DNA of 64,000 nt from Yersinia similis (lineage in GTDB: Bacteria; Pseudomonadota; Gammaproteobacteria; Enterobacterales; Enterobacteriaceae), in NCBI RefSeq assembly GCF_001053095.1, contig NZ_CGBP01000025.1:1-64000 (forward strand), written 5' to 3'. Within the stretch, counting starts at the first letter, position 1. Each line of letters begins with the position of its first letter. A program made the position numbers and the translations under genes. Below the pieces are notes generated by a model, which did not search any database, was not told the origin of the DNA, and saw only the letters and a program-made list of their open reading frames with translations. Below, one piece after another: positions 1-8,180 of the stretch.

Positions 1-2155
1 TGCTGTTCACACTGGCGGTGATACTGGACGTCCCCACTATGATCCCGGCGGTCAGGGTGGCGGTGTAGACACCACTGCTACCCTCAGTAACTGCGCCAAG
101 GGTGCCCAGCGTCCCGGCAAAGTTCACCGTCTGTCCGGTGACCGGGTTGTTGTTGTTATCACGCAGCGTCAACGTTACCACCGAAGTGTCGCTGCCATTG
201 GCTTCGATATTGACCGGCGCTGCTACAAGGGTAGAGTTCGTGGTGCTCAGCTCGCCACTGTTGCCGTTCAGGGTCACCGTAGCTGGGGTCATGTCCAGCG
301 CAATGCCGTTGATATTCGAGCTGACAGCGGTGGTGCCCGATACCGTTCCCGCCGTCAGGGTCGCGGTGTAGACACCGTTGCCGCTATCGGTCATGGCACT
401 CAGTGTTCCCAGGGGACTAAGAAAGGTCACATTCTGACCCGTTACCGGAATATTGTTGCCGTCTTTCAGCGTCAGCGTCACCACCGAGGTATCGCTGTTA
501 TTGGCTTCGATATTGACCGGCGCTGCCACCAACGTAGAGTTGGCAATGTTTATTTTTTGTGCATTCACCGTGATAAGCATGCTTGCCTGACTGGAAGCAT
601 TACCTTGGGTGTCATAGGCGATGGCGTTCAGAATATAACTGTTACCACCGGTTCTGTTCATCTGATACTCAGGCAGCGTTATCTCCAGCCCATCCTTGCT
701 GGTTTGTTTTAACACGCCACCTGCCGCCATCAGCTCTGCACTTTGCCAATCTATACGCTCAAGCCCGTGTGTTGCCGTCACTTGCGCGGTGACGGAGAGC
801 TGCGAGAAAGGATCGCCCGCCAGACTGTCCGGTAAGGACAACCGCACCAAATTCTGTTTCTGGTAATCCAGCACAATATGATTGTTACGTTCAACCAAAT
901 CATAGCGACTCCCGGCCAGTGTACGGCTCGCTGCAACGGCTGAGGGGTCGATATGGGATTGCCACGTTTCACCCAGGCGATAGTTCAATTGGAAGTTGAT
1001 ATTGCTGTCGTTTTGCCCACCTTTACCGGCGCGATGCTCAGCGCCAATAGTCACTAATGGGATGGGGGTATAATTCACTCCCGCAGTAATGGCGTGCGGA
1101 TTTTTCTGGCGGTTATCTTTGCCAAACAGCGCGACATCATCACCCCGGTATTTTTCATACATCGCCTTACCGCCCAACTGGGGATACGACGGTAAATAGG
1201 CTTCCGCCCGCAGGTCATAACCGTTGGCCGGGCGTTCGTTATAATCGATAAAGTCCCGTGACTGGTGCCAGTCCGTGATACCAAAATAGTTGTTGGCGGA
1301 CAATTTCAGATAATCAGTCCAGGCTTCTGCGCCCACGCCGATACGCCGGTTCTTACCGGTGAGATCATTATCAAAGAAGGTATTGGCACCATACATCCAG
1401 TTCCCCTGGAAGGTACGAACCCCGGCCCCCATATTGACCGTATTGCGGCTGTCTTTATTACGGGCACCGAGTTGGGTAAAGAGAATGGATTTTTCATTAT
1501 CATACAGCGGGATCAAGACATCGGCCGCACTGCCGTCCAGATGGAAGTCATCATTAATATTCAACTGTACGCGAGCAGTACCGAACTGACTCAGCCACTG
1601 TTGTGCTGAGTTATTGAATTCATTGCTGGCCGCAGAACGCACCATCCGCTCACCGGATTTAGCGACATCACCGTTGGATAAGGCAGTGGCACCCGCCACT
1701 GCATGACCGGCTAATGTATTTTCTACTGAAAGTCTGTTGTCTTTATTGTTATCTACCGAGAAGGGAGAGGCTTTACGGGGGACATCAATTTCATCGCCCG
1801 TCGTCAGGGCAGTGAAGGGACGGGAAAAAGTCCGATAAATATTTATTTTTTTGAGTTCGTCAACGGTAATCCCGTATTTTTTCGCCACCATAGCGACGGT
1901 TTCATCCGACCCCAGCACATAAGGCTCAGTAGATGAATAGGAGACTATTGTGTCGGCTTTTGACGCCTTCATTGCCGCAATTGCCGGTGAGAAAGAGACG
2001 CTCAGCGGGACAAATAATTGTAATAGTAGTGTGCCCCAGGCAACCCGTCTGATGTGGGTTGGGAGAATATAATGACTTTGTCTGTTCGGTAAAACACCGA
2101 CAGTAGGCTCTGGTTTTTTAAAAAAAGAAAAACATTTAATCATGTATACGCTCAT
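1..2155 (-). CDS. Invasin/intimin-family inverse autotransporter adhesin (3' end outside window)
   Basis: An open frame runs uninterrupted from the ATG at 2155 (or an in-frame ATG at 2143) off the left edge, giving about 718 residues here. Order: a basic N-terminus with a hydrophobic signal stretch (about residues 38-61, ending in SPAIAA), a LysM peptidoglycan-binding domain (about 79-125, YVLGSDETV to DEIDVP), an intimin-type beta-barrel rich in aromatic and NDD/GKN motifs (about 170-440), then bacterial Ig-like (Big_1) repeats from about 535. Two Ig repeats are visible with a 303-bp period (the segment TLVAAPVNIEAN recurs), so more probably follow. The family anchors in the outer membrane by the N-terminal barrel and displays the C-terminal Ig chain to bind host or bacterial surfaces. 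No strong ribosome binding site separates the two start codons. The C-terminal adhesive tip is not in this window, so the ligand cannot be guessed. Confidence 0.9.
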   Translation of the reverse strand, partial: MSVYMIKCFSFFKKPEPTVGVLPNRQSHYILPTHIRRVAWGTLLLQLFVPLSVSFSPAIAAMKASKADTIVSYSSTEPYVLGSDETVAMVAKKYGITVDELKKINIYRTFSRPFTALTTGDEIDVPRKASPFSVDNNKDNRLSVENTLAGHAVAGATALSNGDVAKSGERMVRSAASNEFNNSAQQWLSQFGTARVQLNINDDFHLDGSAADVLIPLYDNEKSILFTQLGARNKDSRNTVNMGAGVRTFQGNWMYGANTFFDNDLTGKNRRIGVGAEAWTDYLKLSANNYFGITDWHQSRDFIDYNERPANGYDLRAEAYLPSYPQLGGKAMYEKYRGDDVALFGKDNRQKNPHAITAGVNYTPIPLVTIGAEHRAGKGGQNDSNINFQLNYRLGETWQSHIDPSAVAASRTLAGSRYDLVERNNHIVLDYQKQNLVRLSLPDSLAGDPFSQLSVTAQVTATHGLERIDWQSAELMAAGGVLKQTSKDGLEITLPEYQMNRTGGNSYILNAIAYDTQGNASSQASMLITVNAQKINIANSTLVAAPVNIEANNSDTSVVTLTLKDGNNIPVTGQNVTFLSPLGTLSAMTDSGNGVYTATLTAGTVSGTTAVSSNINGIALDMTPATVTLNGNSGELSTTNSTLVAAPVNIEANGSDTSVVTLTLRDNNNNPVTGQTVNFAGTLGTLGAVTEGSSGVYTATLTAGIIVGTSSITASVNS

Positions 2156-2552
2156 AAATAACGAACATCACTCTTTATTAAGGATAATAAACAAAGGTCA
2201 TTCATTACACATAGTTATTATAATGGGATTGTGCACTCGTTTTTTCGAGCGCAGTAACTAAAAAATATTATTAATCAATAGATAAAAATAAATTTAAACA
2301 AAAATGTAATTATTTAATTTAATCTTAGAAAAGGACCTTAATTTAAGGTAGTAGTAACTATTGAAAAATACAATGGCAGCTATTTTTTAATTTGCCGTGT
2401 CAGTTTTCACAATAATCTTAGGTTAGGAATATATCTAGATAATAATTCTATAATAAAACAATAGCGTAGTGATATAAGATTGAATACCTCTTCATGTAGG
2501 AATTATCTCATCACATAGATTTGTAGGTGTAGTGATGTGATGGACATCCCTC
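2156..2552. other. Gene-free AT-rich upstream region of the adhesin
   Basis: About 400 bases very rich in A and T, with no credible ORF, RNA gene or repeat. It probably carries the promoter of the minus-strand adhesin, but I cannot assign -35/-10 boxes with confidence. Confidence 0.4.
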
Positions 2553-3019
2553 GGCACTGTTGCAGTTGCAAATAGGCAGTGGTGATAAACTGAGCTCTCT
2601 TTTTGCAGAAGGAGCAGCATATGAACCCTTTCCATGGCCGACATTTTCAAGGCGAGATAATCCTTTGGGCTGTTCGCTGGTACTGTAAATATGGCAGAGC
2701 ACTGGCGCTGCTGAAGCGTGAGGGCAAGTGTCCACTTAGTGTTGAGCATCGGCAGGTGAAATATCTTAACAACGTGATTAAATGCGGCCACGGTAAGTTG
2801 AAGCGGATAATCAATCCGATGTTAGGCTTCAAATCCATAAAAACCGCTTATGCCACAATCAAGGGTATAGAGGTGATGCGCGCGTTGCGTAAAGGTCAGG
2901 CTAAACCCTGGTATTATCGTCCCCCTCAGGGAGAAGTGCGCCTGAGCAACTACGTTTTCAGTCTCTAAAGTTTTAACCTGAGAGGAAACTTACCCTCAGC
3001 GACTATTTGCAACAGTGCC
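2553..3019 (+). mobile_element. IS6-family (IS26-like) insertion sequence remnant, internally deleted
   Basis: Both ends carry the IS6/IS26-type terminal inverted repeat GGCACTGTTGCA: at 2553-2564 directly and at 3008-3019 as its complement. The element is only 467 bp, whereas intact IS26-type elements are about 820 bp. The missing part is the middle of the transposase. The 8 bases flanking each end (CATCCCTC and AGAAGTTG) are different, so there is no target-site duplication; the flanking DNA has probably rearranged since insertion. Right of it lies a cusA-like remnant. Confidence 0.85.
2621..2968 (+). pseudogene. IS6-family transposase, internal in-frame deletion
   Basis: This 115-codon frame begins with the IS26-type N-terminus (MNPFHGRHFQGEIILWAV) and after residue ~26 jumps straight to the C-terminal half (RALALLKREG onwards), ending like full-length IS6 transposases of about 234 residues. 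The lost segment holds the helix-turn-helix and the first two acidic residues of the DDE catalytic triad, so the product cannot transpose. The ATG at 2621 is preceded by AAGGAG at 2609-2614, the usual start for the family; an in-frame start at 2603 is not needed. It is an in-frame relic without a frameshift, so it may still be translated. Confidence 0.85.
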
Positions 3020-3023
3020 AGAA

Positions 3024-3445
3024 GTTGTGCCCGTTTATGATCGCCCTCAGTTAATTACTCAGGCCATCGATAGCCTCTCGTTTAAATTACTGGAAGAGTT
3101 TTTGGTCGTAGCTTTGCCTTACTGACATCAATCCCAACGTGACACATGCTTTACCTCAATCAGGCGGTAAAGAAACATCAACAACCTGGTGTCCCCATGA
3201 GTGCCAGCCAGATGCGAACAGCAATTTACGAGGGTGCTGTATTACGGGTGCGACCAAAAGCCATGACCGTGGCGACTATCATGGCGGGGCTGCTGCCCAT
3301 AATGTGGGGTGGCGGTGCGGGTTCGGAGGTGATGCAACGTATTGCCGCTCCGATGATAGGCGGTATGCTCAGTGCGCCGCTACTTTCAATGCTAGTCATC
3401 CCGGCGGTGTATATGTTGCTGCATAAGGCAGACCGCCAGCCCTAG
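3024..3445 (+). pseudogene. CusA/SilA-type RND heavy-metal efflux pump remnant
   Basis: Two pieces of one gene survive. From 3024 a frame reads EVVPVYDRPQLITQAIDSL and stops at 3122-3124; it matches the periplasmic loop before transmembrane helix 2 of CusA-like RND pumps (family: VPVYDRSQLI). From 3146 a different frame of about 99 codons gives the extreme C-terminus, with [18 protein letters not shown] and [15 protein letters not shown], hallmark CusA residues. Several hundred codons between the pieces are missing and the frame changes. The intact protein (over 1,000 residues) exports Cu(I)/Ag(I) by proton antiport; this remnant cannot. The IS6 remnant ends 4 bases upstream, suggesting IS-mediated deletion of a former metal-resistance locus. 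Confidence 0.8.
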
Positions 3446-4201
3446 CTTGTGATTAGCGGTTCATGATTTGTTATTAATTCAGACCTAAGTCTGGCCTCTC
3501 AGGTCTTAGGGCTTTCCGTTGCTCTCTCATCACATCTCAACCTGACTGCATGTTTAGCGATACAGAAAACAACAGCACTAGAAGCCAATCGTTCAATACC
3601 GTGACCGCCGGGCAATAGAACAAATAAATTCATACTCCTTTACTCAAAACATTCTACTGATCAGATAACCCCTATTTTACCTAACCGTACCCCCACGTAG
3701 TTTGCGCCTAAATATCTCTCCCCCCCCGCTCTACTTATTACATCTTACGTATCCATTATATTACTTACGTAACACCTCACGAAAACAGATTTATTAAAGA
3801 AATACAAGAACCGAGATGAATATAGAAGAACAATATTGAGAGTTATATAAAATAACATTTAAATCAACGAAAATAAAAAACAAACAAATAAGAACAGATA
3901 ATGATAAATAATAAATATGGATGCAATCAAGATAGAATACAACTTGTTACTCATCACTACATCATGAGAAAATACGCCAGAAAACTCATTAAGAATATTG
4001 AAAGTTAAAATAAAGACAATTCACCACAATCTTAATAACATTATTACGACCATATTATGACCAAGATTTTCTTTTTTCCACACAATATGTCGAAAGGAGA
4101 AAACAACGCTAAATACAGCGATGCGACACAAATCATAATAAATTGCATAAAAACATTAGAAACATACACAGACCACTCACACAGAACAGGTAGCCACCAG
4201 T
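3446..4201. other. 756-bp gene-free AT-rich region before the regulator
   Basis: No credible ORF is present. An imperfect stem-loop lies at 3484-3510 (CCTAAG...CTTAGG with an inner CTG/CAG) but it has no T-run. The stretch 3760-4200 is strongly AT-rich, like the tad locus that follows, so the left border of the acquired segment probably lies in this interval. It must contain the promoter of the regulator at 4202. Confidence 0.4.
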
Positions 4202-4789
4202 ATGGAGAAAAATGAGATTGTGTTTAAATTAGAAGGCGCGGTGCTATTCTCTCCGGAAAAACGCTGCTTAAGCGGACCCGATGGATCAGTGGCGATATTA
4301 ACTGAAAATAATCTTAGATTTTTACAACTCTTACTTAATGGCGTCACTGAAAAAGAAGAGATCATCAATGAAGTGTGGAAAGAGCAACGAGGGGCTATCA
4401 GTGAGAGCAGCTACTATGGGCAGTTGTATATGCTGCGTAAAGCCTTCCTACAGGTCGGCCTAAAAGAATCGCTGATACACACCATCCCCCGTAAAGGGGT
4501 GCGCTATACCGGGTCGATTAGCCAGATAGCGATAAATAGCAGTCTAGAAAATCAACAGAGTAGTGAGACTGCTAACCCCGTTTCTATCATGCACGATCCT
4601 ACTCTGTTGGCGGTAGCTACAATACCCACCAATGCCGGAACAATGACATTATCCCCTCCAGCCACTAAGAAAAGTTTTTTGCACAGCTACCGTTGGAAAA
4701 AACTGATCTCATTATTGGCTGTTTTCTCTTTCTGTTGGCTCTCATTTCTCTCAGCTTTGGTCATTATTATCTTATTAAAAGGAGAGTGA
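4202..4789 (+). CDS. Membrane-anchored winged-helix (ToxR/CadC-like) transcriptional regulator
   Basis: A 195-residue protein. Residues about 5-107 look like an OmpR/PhoB-type winged helix: ILTENNLRFLQLLL, then EIINEVWKEQRGAISESSYYGQLYMLRKAF and the wing IHTIPRKGVRYTG. A linker rich in Asn/Ser/Thr follows, then one transmembrane segment near the C-terminus (about 168-191). There is no phosphoreceiver domain. This is the layout of one-component inner-membrane regulators such as ToxR, CadC and PsaE, with the DNA-binding domain in the cytoplasm, but almost no periplasmic sensor here. It lies 221 bases upstream of flp on the same strand, so it may control the tad locus (inference from position only). 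The ribosome binding site is weak (AGGTAG). Confidence 0.8.
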   Translation: MEKNEIVFKLEGAVLFSPEKRCLSGPDGSVAILTENNLRFLQLLLNGVTEKEEIINEVWKEQRGAISESSYYGQLYMLRKAFLQVGLKESLIHTIPRKGVRYTGSISQIAINSSLENQQSSETANPVSIMHDPTLLAVATIPTNAGTMTLSPPATKKSFLHSYRWKKLISLLAVFSFCWLSFLSALVIIILLKGE

Positions 4790-5010
4790 CTTATCGTTAA
4801 TATTAAGAGTGAGATAAGTGTAATTTTAAAAGACTAAATGATGATTGCCATGAAGCCAAAAAACAAAAAACACCGTTAAATAGTTAGCACTACGAACGAG
4901 GCAAGAAAGAAAAAATTCACTCTAGTCTGGCAGTAGAAAATGAACGCCACGGTGCTCATACAAAACATAACGGGTACAACACCCATAACTATTTTAAAAG
5001 GAAAAGTATT

Positions 5011-5208
5011 ATGATGAACTTCATGACTAAAGCTTACGTTACCGCACAAGTTAAAGCACAAGCCTTCGCACAGGATAACCGTGGTTCTATCATTGAATAT
5101 GTGATGATCATTGCACTGGCGGGTGTCTTTATTGGTCTGGCAAAACCAGAGTTGAAGGAATTGATTGAGAATACCATCTCAGCAGCAAAAACAAGTATTG
5201 CTCCATAA
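5011..5208 (+). CDS. flp: Flp-type pilin prepilin, tad locus
   Basis: A 65-residue prepilin and first gene of the tad locus. A 24-residue hydrophilic leader ends NRG, followed by SIIEYVMIIALAGVFIGL, a hydrophobic stretch typical of Flp pilins with the conserved Glu-Tyr pair. TadV should cleave next to Gly25 and the mature peptide assemble into the adhesive fibre. Odd: only three residues separate Gly25 from Glu29, whereas most Flp pilins have four (G/xxxxEY); the TadE of this locus has the normal spacing. AAAAGGA at 4996-5002 supports ATG 5011 (5014 is also in frame). A strong hairpin follows the stop codon, as expected for a pilin expressed above the rest of the operon. Confidence 0.9.
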   Translation: MMNFMTKAYVTAQVKAQAFAQDNRGSIIEYVMIIALAGVFIGLAKPELKELIENTISAAKTSIAP

Positions 5209-5220
5209 TATCAGCAATAA

Positions 5221-5245
5221 ATATGGCAGCCGTTGGCTGCCATAT
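5221..5245 (+). terminator. Hairpin between flp and tadV (attenuator or mRNA stabiliser)
   Basis: A perfect 11-bp inverted repeat (ATATGGCAGCC / GGCTGCCATAT) with a 3-base loop, 13 bases after the flp stop codon. The following bases (CCTTTACCTTAAT) are only weakly T-rich, so it is more likely a partial terminator or 3' stabiliser that keeps pilin mRNA more abundant than the downstream message. Confidence 0.7.
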
Positions 5246-5271
5246 CCTTTACCTTAATATTAGGTCTGACG

Positions 5272-5694
5272 ATGGATATAATTAGATTCTCGTTAATGGT
5301 ATTAATCGTCTCTCAGCTATTATTTGTTTGTTACAGTGACATCCGCCACAGAATAATAAGCAATAAGTTTGTTATTAGCATTGCATTCAACGCCATTATA
5401 TTGATCCTGGTAACACATCATACTGTTAGTATCATTATTCCTATTGTCGCACTATTTTTCGGCTATATTATTTTTCATTTCAACGTGATGGGAGGCGGCG
5501 ATGTAAAATTGATCACAGTACTCCTGCTGGCACTGACGGCAGAACAGTCATTAAATTTTATAATCTACACAGCGATCATGGGCGGAGTTGTTATGTTAGT
5601 AGGTTTATTAATCAATCGCGCTGATATCCAAAAACGCGGGATTCCCTACGCCATTGCTATCACTGCTGGATTTCTATTATCTGTATTAATTTAA
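5272..5694 (+). CDS. tadV: TadV prepilin peptidase (A24 family)
   Basis: A small polytopic inner-membrane aspartic peptidase of about 140 residues. The two catalytic aspartates of family A24 are visible: Asp23 in YSDIRHRIISN and Asp77 in GGGDVKL. It should cleave the leaders of Flp and of the pseudopilins TadE and TadF. A longer frame starts with TTG at 5233, but that codon lies inside the flp/tadV hairpin; ATG 5272 has AGG seven bases upstream and gives the usual family length, so I chose it. Like other Tad peptidases it lacks the N-methylation domain of type IV PilD. Confidence 0.88.
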   Translation: MDIIRFSLMVLIVSQLLFVCYSDIRHRIISNKFVISIAFNAIILILVTHHTVSIIIPIVALFFGYIIFHFNVMGGGDVKLITVLLLALTAEQSLNFIIYTAIMGGVVMLVGLLINRADIQKRGIPYAIAITAGFLLSVLI

Positions 5695-5745
5695 ATGGCT
5701 GAAATAAATTGATTTATCACGATAGCATGACAAAAGGTACGAATA

Positions 5746-6567
5746 ATGAATCGAAAATTTCTTATATTATTTTCACTCCTGATTGTTGCCATCGGAATCT
5801 CCGGTATTCTGTTAAATCCTGATAAGGAGATACCTGAATTACTGGCTCAGACAGAGAAAAGAAAAGAGAAAAACATTGTATTAGCCCAAACACGCCATGA
5901 CCTTAGCGCCGGTGCTTTAGTCTCCAGACAAGATTATTCATTACAGAATATCACTGTAGATGAATCGAGCGGTCTGGTTAAAAATGATCTATCACATGGT
6001 CATAGAATTGATGGTCATTTATTAAAAAACAATATTTTAGCGGGTTCATATATTACCGATGAAATGTTAATCTCGCCCAATAGCCATGAATTTTCCCAGT
6101 TAAATTTAAAAAACGGAGAGATAATTTATAAATTTTTTATTACGAAAAAAAATGAATACTTACTGAACACCTTAAATCCGGGTGACTTTCTTTCATTCCA
6201 ATTGCTGACACTTGAAACGAATAAAGCAAAAGGAATGGAAAATGGTATTGCTATTGATAGCAATAGTATGAATAGCAAGCAAAGGCAAAAGTATTCACTT
6301 AATAACGTGATACCTAACATGCCGATATTAAGCATTAAAACGTATTCATCTGAAGAGTTATCAGTAAAAAACAACAAAAACAATAAGACTGAAGAGTATT
6401 CCCTGGGTTATATTGAAGTGATAATGAAAATACAAGACCTCGAATTTATCCATACGGTGGAGAAAGCCGGTGAGGTGTTTTTAACCCCCAAGAGTGGCGA
6501 TCACAAACGAATAGATTTGGATGAAATTATCCCTACATTACAGACAATAAGAGAGCTAAGAGGATGA
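5746..6567 (+). CDS. rcpC: RcpC/CpaB Flp pilus assembly protein
   Basis: A 273-residue protein with an N-terminal signal/anchor (about residues 4-23). A SAF-like domain follows (about 44-110), with the pattern VLAQTRHDLSAGALVSRQDYSL...LLKNNILAGSYITDEML typical of CpaB/RcpC. The family is periplasmic and supports the RcpA secretin, possibly by contacting peptidoglycan through the SAF domain. ATG 5746 has AAAAGG upstream. The stop overlaps the rcpA start by 4 bases (ATGA), so translation is probably coupled. It is very AT-rich, as is the rest of the locus. Confidence 0.85.
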   Translation: MNRKFLILFSLLIVAIGISGILLNPDKEIPELLAQTEKRKEKNIVLAQTRHDLSAGALVSRQDYSLQNITVDESSGLVKNDLSHGHRIDGHLLKNNILAGSYITDEMLISPNSHEFSQLNLKNGEIIYKFFITKKNEYLLNTLNPGDFLSFQLLTLETNKAKGMENGIAIDSNSMNSKQRQKYSLNNVIPNMPILSIKTYSSEELSVKNNKNNKTEEYSLGYIEVIMKIQDLEFIHTVEKAGEVFLTPKSGDHKRIDLDEIIPTLQTIRELRG

Positions 6568-7883
6568 ATCGACATCAACTAAAAGATAAAAAACAAAATA
6601 TAATTATATTCTCGGTTATCTTTATTCTCTACTTTTTGTTTGAAAACACAGCTACTGCCAAGCAAATTTATCTGCCCATTGGTGGTTCACACATTATAAA
6701 AACACAGGAAGAGATAGATACGGTTTTTGTCTCTGCCGCAAAAACAGCTGACTATGAAATAGTCGATAATAACAGTGTTATTATTTATGCTAAAAAAGAA
6801 GGCTTGGCTGAATTCACTTTGTTCAACAAAAATCATCAGCCGATAAGTAAAACACGAGTGCTGGTGAATAATACTATCAATGATGCTTATCGAAGAATAC
6901 GTACAGAGTTTCCTGATAGTAAGATAGAAATAAATAAGATAGGCGAAAGCTATATACTTACGGGGAGTGCCGAAACCGAGGAAGCAAAAGATACCATTAC
7001 CAGTATTATCGGCGAGGCGACTGCAAGTAAAAAAGAAAAAGAGAGAGAAGAGAGTTATCAAAGCAACCCTGAATATCGGGGTGTTATTAATAAAATTAAA
7101 TTACCTCAAGCCAATCAAGTTAATGTAAAACTCACTATTGTAGAAATAACTAAAGATTTTACTGAAAACATAGGGCTAGATTGGAATTCGATAAAAAGTG
7201 CAGCAGGCGCTTTTCAGTTTTTAAATTTTAATGCACAAAGCATCAGCACATTAGTCCATGCTATTAATGATGAGGCAATTGCCAAAGTACTGGCAGAACC
7301 GAATCTATCGGTCTTATCAGGTGAATATGCCTCCTTCTTGGTTGGCGGTGAAATACCGATTGTTAGCACCAATCAGAATGGTATTAATGTCGAATATAAA
7401 GAGTTTGGCATTAAATTAAACATTGGTGCCAAAGTGAATGAGAAGAAACGTATCCGTGTCATGTTAGGTGAAGAGGTCAGCAGTATCGATAAAGTATTTA
7501 ATCTTAGAGGTGGGGACTCCTACCCTTCATTACGCATACGTAAGGCAAATACCACAGTAGAGTTAGGTGATGGTGAAAGTTTTATCCTCGGTGGCCTGAT
7601 CAGTAGTACTGAACGGGAGTCACTTAAAAAAATTCCGTTTATTGGTGATGTTCCCTTATTAGGGGCTTTATTCCGTAATGCACAAACTCAGAGGAATCAG
7701 AGTGAATTGGTGGTAGTCGCAACCGTAAACCTGGTAAAACCGGTATCGGCAAGACAGATTGAACTCCCTGATTTTATGCATACCTCTACGGTAGAACGTT
7801 TTTTCAATCTGACCAATATCAAAGATACTAAGCGTAGAAAACAGGCGAAAGATTTTCTGCAAAAAGGAGGTTTTATAAAATGA
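6564..7883 (+). CDS. rcpA: RcpA/CpaC outer-membrane secretin of the Flp pilus
   Basis: A 439-residue secretin. After a signal peptide (about residues 13-32) come an N-terminal domain (IYLPIGGSHIIKTQEEIDTVFV, the pilus/secretion N-domain), a BON-like segment (about 105-150) and the C-terminal secretin core from about 180. The core has VNVKLTIVEITKDFTENIGLDW, the plug/gate region VLAEPNLSVLSGEYASFLVGGEIP and the end motif LKKIPFIGDVPLLGALF. It forms the outer-membrane channel for the Flp fibre. It overlaps rcpC and rcpB by 4 bases each. Length and motif order are normal for the family, with no sign of damage. Confidence 0.92.
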   Translation: MNRHQLKDKKQNIIIFSVIFILYFLFENTATAKQIYLPIGGSHIIKTQEEIDTVFVSAAKTADYEIVDNNSVIIYAKKEGLAEFTLFNKNHQPISKTRVLVNNTINDAYRRIRTEFPDSKIEINKIGESYILTGSAETEEAKDTITSIIGEATASKKEKEREESYQSNPEYRGVINKIKLPQANQVNVKLTIVEITKDFTENIGLDWNSIKSAAGAFQFLNFNAQSISTLVHAINDEAIAKVLAEPNLSVLSGEYASFLVGGEIPIVSTNQNGINVEYKEFGIKLNIGAKVNEKKRIRVMLGEEVSSIDKVFNLRGGDSYPSLRIRKANTTVELGDGESFILGGLISSTERESLKKIPFIGDVPLLGALFRNAQTQRNQSELVVVATVNLVKPVSARQIELPDFMHTSTVERFFNLTNIKDTKRRKQAKDFLQKGGFIK

Positions 7884-8170
7884 AATGGATATTCATCATA
7901 ATGGCTATTCTCTTTTCTAATAGAGGGACTACTGCGGTCACAATTAAACCATCCGCCAATGAGTATTCTTACATATTAATAGATGAATATCTCACCAATA
8001 AAATTGAAAAACATCAATTTCCCCTTAAATTAAATGACAGTCTGCCATTAGAATTAAATTGCAATTATATGAATAAGGACTACCGGAATAAAAATAATGA
8101 TGTTCATGGGTGTTCTGTTTATAAAAATAGACATTACGCCATTATCGAATCATGGAATAAAAATTTATAA
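7880..8170 (+). CDS. rcpB: Small secreted RcpB-position protein of the tad locus
   Basis: A 96-residue protein with a clear signal peptide (MKWIFIIMAILFSNRGTTA) and two cysteines (about 58 and 75) that could form a disulfide. It starts inside the rcpA stop (ATGA) and sits where rcpB/tad accessory genes lie in other loci. I do not recognise a domain, and it is shorter than the RcpB of Aggregatibacter, so the name rests on position. It is probably a periplasmic or outer-membrane partner of the secretin. The reading frame of the next gene can be extended into it, but tadZ most likely starts at 8181. Confidence 0.65.
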   Translation: MKWIFIIMAILFSNRGTTAVTIKPSANEYSYILIDEYLTNKIEKHQFPLKLNDSLPLELNCNYMNKDYRNKNNDVHGCSVYKNRHYAIIESWNKNL

Positions 8171-8180
8171 TGGTGGTAGC

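Noticed and set aside
3484-3510. Stem-loop after the cusA remnant as a terminator
   Set aside because: Imperfect stem and no T-run; noted only within the gene-free region.
4876-5061. Minus-strand ORF before flp
   Set aside because: Overlaps the flp start and leader antisense; no motif and no ribosome binding site.
6687-7061. 124-codon minus-strand ORF
   Set aside because: Antisense to rcpA in AT-rich DNA; no coding signs.
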